DNA of 17,621 bases from an uncultured Acetobacteraceae bacterium. GTDB lineage: Bacteria > Pseudomonadota > Alphaproteobacteria > Acetobacterales > Acetobacteraceae. Location of the stretch: assembly GCA_937930165.1 (NCBI GenBank), contig CALGVL010000113.1, forward strand, positions 1-17,621, given 5' to 3'. Numbering within the stretch: position 1 is the first letter of the stretch; each line of letters begins with the position of its first letter. The notes below the pieces were generated by a model. That model had not been told where the DNA came from. It did no database searches and worked only from the letters and a program-made list of their open reading frames with translations. Positions 1 through 6,189 of the stretch are shown here, in pieces. The position numbers and the translations under genes were made by a program.

Positions 1-1114
1 CCCGCCGCGCCGCGGAGAGCGCCTCGCCGGCGGCGAGATAGGCCGTGCGCGCCTCCTGCGCCGCCCGCTCCAGCGCGGCGACGCGGCCGGTGCCAGCATC
101 CAGCGCGCCGAGTCGCTCCTTCAGGTCGGCCAGCAGCGCCGGCAGCTCCACCACCGCGACGCCATGCTTGCGGGCAGCGGCGCGCAGGCCGAAGAGCCGG
201 TCCTCCACCTGCTCCAGCCGGCGCGGATCGGGGCCGCCTTCCTGCAGCATGCGCTCCAGCAATGTCTCCGCCTCTGCTACCGCATCCTGGGCATTGGCGA
301 GCAGGGCGAGGATCGGCTGCGCCTCCTCATTCGGCGGTGGCAGGCGTTCCAGGGCGCGGGCGGCAGCGCGCAGCGCGTCGCCGGGGCCGCCGCGGCGGCG
401 GTCGCGCGGCTGCAATTCGGAGAGCGCCGTGGCGATGGTCTCGTTGCGCTTCTCGCCCTGCTGCAGGCGCTGCCGTTCCCGGGAAAGCTCCTCCTCCTCG
501 CCCTCCTCCGGGGCGAGGCTGGAGAGCTCCTCGACGGCGTGGCGGAGGAATTCCTCGTCGCGCTGGGCGGCGGCGATGGCCTCCCGCGCCTCGGCCAGCG
601 CCTTCTCCGCCTCCCGCCAGCCGCGGAAGGCGGCGGCGACGGCGTTGCGCTGGCCTTCCAGCCCGCCGAAGGCGTCCAGCAGCCCGGAATGGGTGGAGGG
701 ATCGGCGAGGCCCACCTGATCGTGCTGCCCCTGCACCTCCACCAGCGTCGCCGCCAGCCGGCGCAGCAGTGCCACGGCCACGGGCTGGTCATTGACGAAG
801 GCGCGGGAGCGGCCATCGGCCTGCACCACACGGCGCAGCACCAGCATCTCCTCCGGCTCGATGCCCTGCTCGGCCAGGATGGCGAAGGCGGGATGCCCCT
901 CGGGCGGCATGAAGCCGGCGGCGACCGAGCATTGCGCCTGGCCGGCGCGCACCATCCCCGCCTCCGCCCGCGCCCCGCAGGCGAGGCCGAGGCTGTCGAG
1001 CAGGATGGACTTGCCGGCGCCGGTCTCCCCCGTCAGCACCGTGAGGCCGGGGCCGAAGGAGAGATCCAGGCGCTCGATCAGGACGACATCGCGGATGGCG
1101 AGGGATGCGAGCAT
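1..1114 (-). CDS. recN: DNA repair ATPase RecN, 3'-truncated by window edge
   Basis: RecN is an SMC-like ATPase of the cytoplasm that helps repair double-strand breaks by recombination. Translating the minus strand from an ATG at 1114 gives 371 complete codons with no stop before the left edge, about two thirds of the usual ~550-560 residues. The N-terminus begins MLASLAIRDVVLIERLDL, followed by a Walker A motif GETGAGKS at residues 29-36. A family-typical VQGQHDQ segment follows, then a long Glu/Arg/Ala-rich stretch consistent with the start of the coiled coil. Walker B and the signature motif should lie beyond the edge. It starts 26 nt after the bamD stop, so it is probably co-transcribed with bamD. 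The bamD-recN neighbourhood is common in alphaproteobacteria. Identity is secure; only completeness is unknown. Confidence 0.93.
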   Translation of the reverse strand, partial: MLASLAIRDVVLIERLDLSFGPGLTVLTGETGAGKSILLDSLGLACGARAEAGMVRAGQAQCSVAAGFMPPEGHPAFAILAEQGIEPEEMLVLRRVVQADGRSRAFVNDQPVAVALLRRLAATLVEVQGQHDQVGLADPSTHSGLLDAFGGLEGQRNAVAAAFRGWREAEKALAEAREAIAAAQRDEEFLRHAVEELSSLAPEEGEEEELSRERQRLQQGEKRNETIATALSELQPRDRRRGGPGDALRAAARALERLPPPNEEAQPILALLANAQDAVAEAETLLERMLQEGGPDPRRLEQVEDRLFGLRAAARKHGVAVVELPALLADLKERLGALDAGTGRVAALERAAQEARTAYLAAGEALSAARR

Positions 1115-1140
1115 GCGGGGGGCGCGGCCGGGCGCGCCTT

Positions 1141-2001
1141 TCAGAAGATCCAGCTCAGGGCGCGCCTGAACAAGCCGGGACGCTCCGCATCGGCCGGCCT
1201 GGCGCCCTCGACCAGCAGCGCGTAGCTGTCCTGGTACCAGGGGCTGCCGGGGAAATTGTGGCCGAGCACGGAGGCCGTGCGCCGCGCCTCCTCGGTCAGG
1301 CCGAGGGCGAGGTAGATCTCGGTCAGCCGGTGCAGCGCCTCCGGCACGTGGTTGGTGGTCTGGTACTCCTCGATCACGCGCTTGAAGCGGCCGATTGCGG
1401 CGCCGTAGAGGTGCTGGCGCTCATAGAAGCGGCCGACATTCATCTCCTTGCCCGCCAGGTGGTCGCGGCCGAGGTCGATCTTCAGGCGCGCGTCGCGGGC
1501 ATAGGCGGTGTCGGGGAAGCGGTTCACCACGTCCTGCAGCGCGGCGATGGCCTGCTCGGTGGTGCTCTGGTCGCGCTGCGCATCGGCGATCTGCTCATAA
1601 TAGCAGAGGGCGCGCAGGTAGTAGGCATAGGCGATGTCCCGATGCGCCGGGTGCAGCTGGATGAAGCGGTCCAGCGCGCCGATTGCCTCCGTGTAGCGGT
1701 TGCGCATGTAGTCGGCATAGGCCGACATCAGCTTCGCATTGGTGGCCCAGGTGGAATAGGGATGGTCGCGTTCCACCTGGTCGAAGAGCTCGGCGGCCTG
1801 CGGGTAGCGGCGCGCCTGCAGGGCCTCGATGCCCGCGGCGTAGATACCCTCGGGCGACTGGTCCACGGTTGCGTTCGGCGCCCTGCGGCTGGCGGCCAGC
1901 GAGGCCTCCCTGCCATCCCAGTTCGAGAAGGCGGAGCAGCCGGGAAGCGCCGCGAGGCCGAGGAAAAGGGCAAGCAGAGGGGTGGCGCGTCGGATCATCA
2001 T
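1141..2001 (-). CDS. bamD: Outer membrane assembly lipoprotein BamD (ComL/YfiO family)
   Basis: BamD is the essential lipoprotein partner of BamA in the complex that folds outer-membrane proteins. The 286-residue product starts with a lipoprotein signal peptide: Met-Met-Ile-Arg-Arg, a hydrophobic core, then a lipobox ending L-P-G-C with the lipidated Cys at residue 22 and Ser at +2, which suits outer-membrane sorting. The mature part is all-helical and TPR-like, with a recognisable stretch around residues 50-90 (EGIYAAGIEALQARRYPQAA) and repeated Tyr-rich helices. The frame stays open upstream to 2226, but the signal peptide fixes the start at one of two adjacent ATGs (2001 or 1998). No good Shine-Dalgarno is visible. 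The C-terminus ends in a basic/aromatic helix (PGLFRRALSWIF). It lies 97 nt after lpxC, in a gap with a hairpin and a weak promoter candidate, and 26 nt before recN. Pro at -2 of the lipobox is less common. Confidence 0.93.
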   Translation of the reverse strand: MMIRRATPLLALFLGLAALPGCSAFSNWDGREASLAASRRAPNATVDQSPEGIYAAGIEALQARRYPQAAELFDQVERDHPYSTWATNAKLMSAYADYMRNRYTEAIGALDRFIQLHPAHRDIAYAYYLRALCYYEQIADAQRDQSTTEQAIAALQDVVNRFPDTAYARDARLKIDLGRDHLAGKEMNVGRFYERQHLYGAAIGRFKRVIEEYQTTNHVPEALHRLTEIYLALGLTEEARRTASVLGHNFPGSPWYQDSYALLVEGARPADAERPGLFRRALSWIF

Positions 2002-2026
2002 GGCCCGGTCGGTCGGAAGGATCCGG

Positions 2027-2054
2027 TCTATAGCACGACCAGGCCCGGGTCCAA
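2027..2054 (-). promoter_or_regulatory. Candidate sigma70-type promoter for bamD-recN
   Basis: On the minus strand, TTGGAC (2054-2049) and TATAGA (2032-2027) are separated by 16 nt and lie about 26 nt before the bamD start. The -10-like box matches TATAAT at 4 of 6 positions, and the -35-like box keeps only TTG. The gap is otherwise very GC-rich, so TATAGA stands out. This is weak evidence from the sequence alone. Confidence 0.3.
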
Positions 2055-2055
2055 T

Positions 2056-2082
2056 GGCCCGGCCGGTGGGGGCGGCCGGGCC
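2056..2082 (-). terminator. Perfect 10-bp GC hairpin after lpxC (possible terminator, no U-tract)
   Basis: The arms 2056-2065 (GGCCCGGCCG) and 2073-2082 (CGGCCGGGCC) are perfectly complementary around a 7-nt loop. The hairpin begins 17 nt after the lpxC stop on the minus strand. No T-run follows on that strand, so it is not a classical intrinsic terminator. It could be a pause site, a Rho-assisted terminator or a 3'-end stabiliser. Such GC-only palindromes also arise by chance in a genome of this composition. Confidence 0.4.
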
Positions 2083-2098
2083 GGGAGGTCCGGCCGGG

Positions 2099-3091
2099 TC
2101 AGGCGAAGGCGGGGGCCGCCGCGGCGGGCAGGCGGGCAGCCGCGCCTTCCGGCACCAGGGCCGGCACCGGCCGCCAATTGGCCTGGTCCGCGAACAGCGC
2201 ATGCAGCAGCCGGTTGTTGAGCGCATGGCCGGAACGGTGGCCGGTGAAGCGCCCGCGCAGCGGCGCCCCGGCCAGGGCCAGGTCGCCCACCGCGTCCAGC
2301 AGCTTGTGTCGGACGAATTCGTCCGGTCGGCGCAGCCCGCCTGGATTCAGCACCAGCGGCCCGTCCACCACCACCGCATTGGCCAGGGACCCACCCTGGG
2401 CGAGGCCCATGGCGCGCAGCCTGGCAACTTCCTCTGCCATGGTGAAGGTGCGGGCATCGGCCAGCCCGGTGCGAAAGGCGTGCGGCGTGATGCGCAGCGA
2501 CAGCGACTGGCGGCCGATGGCGGTCGAGGGGAAGTCGATGGTCAGGGAGAGTTCCAGCCGCTCCCCGAAGCCGGGGCGAAGTTCGGCCCAGGCAACATCC
2601 GGTCCATCGCCCTCCTGCACCCGCACCGGGCGCAGCACCTCGATCGCCTCGGCCCCGGCGGCGCGGGGGTCGGCGCCCGCCGGGGCGGCGGTCAGGCCGG
2701 CGCAGTCGATCAGGAAGACGAAGGGGGCGGCGGAGCCGTCCAGGATCGGCACTTCCGGCCCGTCCAGTTCGACCACGGCGTCGTCCACGCCGCAGCCGGC
2801 CAGGGCGGCCATCACATGCTCCACCGTGCTGATACGGAGATGCGGCGCCTCCGGCGCTCCGAGCGCGGTGCAGAGGCGGGTGTCTACCACATGGTCGAAA
2901 CGGGCTGGAATCTCCAGCCCGATATCGGTGCGGCGGAAGAGGATGCCGGTGCCGGCGGTTGCCGGGTGCAGGGTCAGGGAAGCGCGGCGGCCGCTGTGCA
3001 GGCCGATGCCGACGCAGCCGATGGCAGCCTTCAGCGTCCGGCGGCGACCATTCGGGCTGTGCCCCGAGCCAAGCGGAATATACCCGTCCAT
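2099..3091 (-). CDS. lpxC: UDP-3-O-acyl-N-acetylglucosamine deacetylase LpxC
   Basis: LpxC is the zinc enzyme that removes acetate from UDP-3-O-acyl-GlcNAc, the committed step of lipid A synthesis in the cytoplasm. The 330-residue product has the family core starting at RRTLK (residue 17) and an IGLHSG stretch near residue 29. The first zinc ligand is His92 in STVEH. The second motif HKLLDAVGD supplies His262 and Asp266, with Asp270 conserved. The catalytic His289 sits in SGHALNN. The Ala/Pro-rich tail of about 15 residues is not part of the catalytic core. ATG at 3091 is the only reasonable start before the core; its Shine-Dalgarno is poor (a GGAG 13 nt upstream). It follows ftsZ after 148 nt, the usual place in proteobacterial dcw clusters, but the hairpin and AT-rich gap suggest partly independent expression. 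Confidence 0.97.
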   Translation of the reverse strand: MDGYIPLGSGHSPNGRRRTLKAAIGCVGIGLHSGRRASLTLHPATAGTGILFRRTDIGLEIPARFDHVVDTRLCTALGAPEAPHLRISTVEHVMAALAGCGVDDAVVELDGPEVPILDGSAAPFVFLIDCAGLTAAPAGADPRAAGAEAIEVLRPVRVQEGDGPDVAWAELRPGFGERLELSLTIDFPSTAIGRQSLSLRITPHAFRTGLADARTFTMAEEVARLRAMGLAQGGSLANAVVVDGPLVLNPGGLRRPDEFVRHKLLDAVGDLALAGAPLRGRFTGHRSGHALNNRLLHALFADQANWRPVPALVPEGAAARLPAAAAPAFA

Positions 3092-3239
3092 GCGCGACCC
3101 AATTCTCCATCAGGCGCCATGGCGGAGGCAGCGCCCGGGAGCATAACTGACACCATGCTCCCGGGCCTGCGAGTCAAGCCTTGTTTCCCAATATTTCGGT
3201 GTAATCCGTTGAGAACACAAGATTTTTTGCGACGCACAA
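3092..3239 (-). promoter_or_regulatory. ftsZ-lpxC intergenic region, lpxC leader
   Basis: This 148-nt gap has two halves. The half next to ftsZ (about 3167-3239) is far more AT-rich than the rest of the window, and on the minus strand it contains a TTGACT hexamer (3177-3172) that could be a -35 box. I find no convincing -10 box at 16-18 nt. The half next to lpxC holds a 12-bp hairpin (listed separately) and a 10-bp palindrome CGCCATGGCG at 3115-3124. The composition suggests a promoter for lpxC, but I cannot place it precisely. Confidence 0.4.
3133..3166 (-). terminator. Perfect 12-bp hairpin between ftsZ and lpxC
   Basis: The arms 3133-3144 (GCCCGGGAGCAT) and 3155-3166 (ATGCTCCCGGGC) pair perfectly around a 10-nt loop. 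It lies 73 nt after the ftsZ stop and 41 nt before the lpxC start. No T-run follows on the minus strand, so a classical Rho-independent terminator is not supported. Its mixed-base stem is unlikely to be chance. It may end or protect ftsZ transcripts, or act in the lpxC 5' leader. Confidence 0.5.
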
Positions 3240-4787
3240 TTAGTTGGACTGACGCCGCAGGAAGGTCGGGATGTCGAGGCCCATCTCATCCTGCTGAATC
3301 GGCCGCGCCGGCCGGGCCGGGCCCGGCACGGGCTCAAGGCGCGGCGCCACCGGTGCCGGTTCCGGCAGGTTGCGCCGCATCAGGCTGCTGGAGGCACCCG
3401 TCACCGTCCGGAACAGCCCGCGCAGCCCACCGCCCATGGGCGCCGCAGGGGCCGAGGCCGGTGCCTGCGGGGGCATGCTGACCGGCGCAGGCCGGCGCGC
3501 CGGCTCGGCGGTCGCCGCCGGGGCAGGGGTCATCATGACGGGGGCCTGCACCGCCGCCGCCTCCGTTTCCTCCACCGCGACAGGGCCGAGCGCCGGGGTC
3601 GCAGGCGCGGCCGGGGCGGCGGGCGCCGCCGGGCGCAGCAGGGAGGCGACGCTGGCGCCGCCCACCACCGGCCGGCGCTGCGCGGCAGCGGCCGGCGCGG
3701 CGGGCTGCCCCGCCACCGCCGGCCGGGCCGTCGCGGCCTGGCGGCCGCCCGGCACCAGGGTCAGCCCTTCCTGCTTCGTGGCCTGGGTGGCGCCGGGCAG
3801 CGTGGCCTGGATGGGCACGGCATCGATCCCGGTGGCGACCACGCTGACGCGGATGCGGCCGTTCAGTTCCTCCTCCACCGAGGAGCCGAAGATGATGTTC
3901 GCATCCTCGTCCACCTCCTTGCGGATGCGGTTCGCGGCCTCGTCCACCTCGAACAGCGTCATGTCGTAGCCGCCGGTGATGTTGATCAGCACGCCCCGGG
4001 CGCCGCGGAGCGAGGTGTCCTCCAGCAGCGGATTGCTGATCGCGGCCTCGGCGGCCTTCACGGCGCGGTCGTCGCCCTCGGCCTCGCCGGTGCCCATCAT
4101 CGCCTTGCCCATCTCCGCCATGACCGTGCGGATATCGGCGAAGTCCAGGTTCACCAGGCCGGGCTTGACCATCAGGTCGGTCACGCCGCGCACCCCCATG
4201 TAGAGGACGTTGTCCGCCATCTTGAAGGCTTCGGCGAAGGTCGTGCGCTCATTCGCCATCCTGAACAGGTTCTGGTTCGGGATGACGATCAGCGTATCGA
4301 CGACCGACTGCAGCTCCTCCAGCCCCGACTCGGCGGCGCGCTTCCGCTTCGGCCCCTCGAAATCGAAGGGCTTGGTCACCACGCCCACGGTCAGCACGCC
4401 CCGCTCGCGCGCCATCCGGGCGATCACCGGCGCCGCGCCGGTGCCCGTGCCGCCGCCCATGCCGGCGGTCACGAAGACCATGTGGCTGCCTTCCAGGTGC
4501 CGCGCCAGTTCCTCCGTCGCCTCCTCCGCCGCGGCGCGGCCGATCTCCGGCTTCGCGCCCGCGCCCAGGCCCTGCGTCAGGTGCGGGCCGAGCTGCACCC
4601 GGCGCTCCGCCTTGCTGTTCACCAGCGACTGCGCATCGGTGTTCGCCACGACGAATTCCACGCCGTCAAGGCCCATGGCGATCATGTTGTTGACCGCGTT
4701 GGTGCCGCCGCCGCCGACGCCGATGACGGTGATGCGCGGGTTGAAGTCGGTGTGCTGGGAGACGGGCAGGGTCAGGTTGAGGGTCAT
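3240..4787 (-). CDS. ftsZ: Cell division GTPase FtsZ
   Basis: FtsZ is the tubulin homologue that polymerises into the Z ring at mid-cell and recruits the divisome. Counted from ATG 4787 the protein has 515 residues. The GTPase core runs to about residue 325, with GVGGGGTNAVNNM (23-35), the tubulin signature GGGTGTG (111-117) and the T7 loop NLDFAD (213-218) that completes the neighbour's active site. A long Pro/Ala-rich disordered linker follows (about 327-497), then the C-terminal peptide DEMGLDIPTFLRRQ (500-513) that binds FtsA and other partners. The frame opens with TTG at 4796, but AGGAGG at 4802-4797 would abut that codon, while it sits 9 nt before the ATG at 4787, so I choose the ATG. 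The linker holds an island GLRGLFRTVTG (454-464) in otherwise low-complexity sequence. A 106-nt leader upstream carries DnaA-box and GANTC motifs. Confidence 0.98.
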   Translation of the reverse strand: MTLNLTLPVSQHTDFNPRITVIGVGGGGTNAVNNMIAMGLDGVEFVVANTDAQSLVNSKAERRVQLGPHLTQGLGAGAKPEIGRAAAEEATEELARHLEGSHMVFVTAGMGGGTGTGAAPVIARMARERGVLTVGVVTKPFDFEGPKRKRAAESGLEELQSVVDTLIVIPNQNLFRMANERTTFAEAFKMADNVLYMGVRGVTDLMVKPGLVNLDFADIRTVMAEMGKAMMGTGEAEGDDRAVKAAEAAISNPLLEDTSLRGARGVLINITGGYDMTLFEVDEAANRIRKEVDEDANIIFGSSVEEELNGRIRVSVVATGIDAVPIQATLPGATQATKQEGLTLVPGGRQAATARPAVAGQPAAPAAAAQRRPVVGGASVASLLRPAAPAAPAAPATPALGPVAVEETEAAAVQAPVMMTPAPAATAEPARRPAPVSMPPQAPASAPAAPMGGGLRGLFRTVTGASSSLMRRNLPEPAPVAPRLEPVPGPARPARPIQQDEMGLDIPTFLRRQSN

Positions 4788-4796
4788 GCGGGGCAA

Positions 4797-4802
4797 CCTC
4801 CT
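4797..4802 (-). promoter_or_regulatory. Shine-Dalgarno of ftsZ
   Basis: AGGAGG on the minus strand is among the strongest ribosome binding sites in the window. It stands 9 nt before the ATG at 4787 and directly abuts the in-frame TTG at 4796, so it decides in favour of the ATG as the ftsZ start. Confidence 0.8.
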
Positions 4803-4862
4803 GAGGCGAGGGTAATCAGCTGCCGCGATTCGCGTCTCGCGGTTGAAATGAACCGAATCCGT

Positions 4863-4889
4863 TCATCCACAGATTTCGGGTTATCCACA
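4863..4889. promoter_or_regulatory. Pair of DnaA boxes in the ftsZ leader
   Basis: TTATCCACA at 4881-4889 is a perfect consensus DnaA box. TCATCCACA at 4863-4871 differs by one base and has the same orientation, 18 bp away start to start. Both lie just after the ftsA stop and 76-102 bp before the ftsZ ATG. DnaA is known to act as a transcription factor on ftsZ in Caulobacter. The matches are directly visible; the regulation is inferred. Confidence 0.55.
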
Positions 4890-4893
4890 GGCA

Positions 4894-6189
4894 TCAGGCA
4901 CGCTCCCTGAGCCAGTTGACGAACCGGCGGAACAGGCCCTGCGGCCGGTCCAGCCCCGGTTGGATGTCGAAGGCCGGGCGGCCTTCTCCTGCCGCCCAGG
5001 CAAGCAGGCCGAGCGGCGCTGCGAAGGCCGGGCCGGAGGCGGTCTCCGGCAGCCCACGCACCATATGCGGGCGGCCGAGCCGCACCTGCCGGTCCAGCAC
5101 TCGCGCCGCCAGTTCCCGCACGCCGACGAGCTGGCTGGCGCCGCCGGTCAGCACCACGCGGCGGCCCATCTCCTGGCTCAGTCCGGCGGTCTCCAGCCGG
5201 TCCTTCACCAGCTCGAAGGTCTCCTCCAGCCGCGGCCGGATGATGTTGACGATCATGGCGCGCGGGATGCGGGCGATATGGTCCTCGTCCTCGCCGACCA
5301 GCGGGACGGGCAACCATTCCTTCTCGTCCCCCGGCGCGCCGAGCACGCCGCCATGCAGCGTCTTCAGCCGCTCCGCATGGGCGAGTGGCGTGGACAGGCC
5401 GCGGGCGAGGTCGTTGGTGACGTTCCAGCCGCCTACCGGAAGCTGCGCCGTGTACAGCAGGTGGCCCTCGCCGAAGACGGCAAGGCTGGTGGTGCCGCCG
5501 CCCATATCGATGACCGTGGCACCGAGCTGCTTCTCATCCTCCACCAGCGTGGCGAGGGCGGCGGCGAGGGGGGCCGAGACCAGCTCCTCCACCTCCAGGT
5601 CGCAACGCAGCAGGCAGGCGCCGAGATTGCGCAGGCTCGCTTGCGCCGCATCCACCAGATGCATCCGGGCGGCGATCTGCTCGCAGATCATGCCGCGCGG
5701 GTCGTCCACCCCCGGCGTGGCATCCACGGTGAAGCCGAGCGGGAAGGCATGCACCGTCTCCCGCCCATCCTCCGTACTGCGGCGGTGGCCTTCCTGCAGG
5801 ATGGCGCGGAGATCGGCCTCGGTCACGGCGCGGCCGCCGATCGGCCATTGGATGTGCAGGCCGTGCGATTCCGGCTGACCGCAGGAGAGGTTGACGATGG
5901 CGCCGCGAAGCTGCGTATCCGCCATCTCCTCCGCCTGGCCGACCGTGGCGCGGATCGCCCGCTCCGCTTCCTCCAGATCGACGATGCTGCCGGCCTTCAC
6001 CCCCCGCGCCCGCTGCCAGCCGAAGCCGAGCACCCGCGGCTCCCCATCCCCTTCGATGCGGGCGATGATGCAGACGATCTTGGTCGAGCCGATATCGAGG
6101 ATGCCGAAGCTGCCGCTGCGCGCGTTGCGGCGGCGGCGGCCGGGGGCCGGCGGCTCGATGGGCGGGGGCAGGCGGGCAAGCTGGTTCAT
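4894..6189 (-). CDS. ftsA: Cell division actin-like protein FtsA
   Basis: FtsA is the actin-fold ATPase that tethers FtsZ filaments to the inner membrane and signals to septal wall synthesis. The 431-residue product shows the phosphate-1 loop ILDIGSTK (30-37), phosphate-2 VIDMGGGTTS (226-235) and the adenosine motif VLTGGASQL (346-354). The 1C subdomain fits the region around residues 110-195. The C-terminus, GLFRRFVNWLRE (418-429), is the conserved amphipathic membrane-targeting helix. About 28 Pro/Arg-rich residues precede the core, an extension absent from E. coli FtsA. The ATG at 6189 overlaps the ftsQ stop by 4 nt, and GAGGAG lies 9 nt upstream, so this start is well supported. The stop is followed by the ftsZ leader with DnaA boxes. 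Confidence 0.97.
   Translation of the reverse strand: MNQLARLPPPIEPPAPGRRRRNARSGSFGILDIGSTKIVCIIARIEGDGEPRVLGFGWQRARGVKAGSIVDLEEAERAIRATVGQAEEMADTQLRGAIVNLSCGQPESHGLHIQWPIGGRAVTEADLRAILQEGHRRSTEDGRETVHAFPLGFTVDATPGVDDPRGMICEQIAARMHLVDAAQASLRNLGACLLRCDLEVEELVSAPLAAALATLVEDEKQLGATVIDMGGGTTSLAVFGEGHLLYTAQLPVGGWNVTNDLARGLSTPLAHAERLKTLHGGVLGAPGDEKEWLPVPLVGEDEDHIARIPRAMIVNIIRPRLEETFELVKDRLETAGLSQEMGRRVVLTGGASQLVGVRELAARVLDRQVRLGRPHMVRGLPETASGPAFAAPLGLLAWAAGEGRPAFDIQPGLDRPQGLFRRFVNWLRERA

Larger units (their letters stand above)
4784..4894 (-). other. Candidate 36-codon ORF bridging ftsA and ftsZ
   Basis: An ATG at 4894 overlaps the ftsA stop (TGATG) and opens a frame of 36 codons whose TGA overlaps the ftsZ start (ATGA at 4787-4784). 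An AGGGAG sequence lies 8 nt upstream of its ATG. The peptide begins MPVDNPKSVDERIRFIS and ends ASGGCPA, with no recognisable domain. Against coding: about half its third codon positions are A or T (19 of 35 are G/C by my count), unlike the strongly GC-ending neighbours, and the same bases carry DnaA-box and ribosome-binding motifs. It may be a real coupling or leader peptide, or a chance frame in a regulatory gap. Confidence 0.25.

Noticed and set aside
1982..3481. Plus-strand open frame of 499 codons opposite bamD, lpxC and ftsZ
   Set aside because: Spans three genes and two gaps antisense, with low-complexity composition and no domain.
4788..4796. TTG start for ftsZ at 4796
   Set aside because: The AGGAGG site directly abuts this codon, leaving no spacing; ATG 4787 has a good distance.
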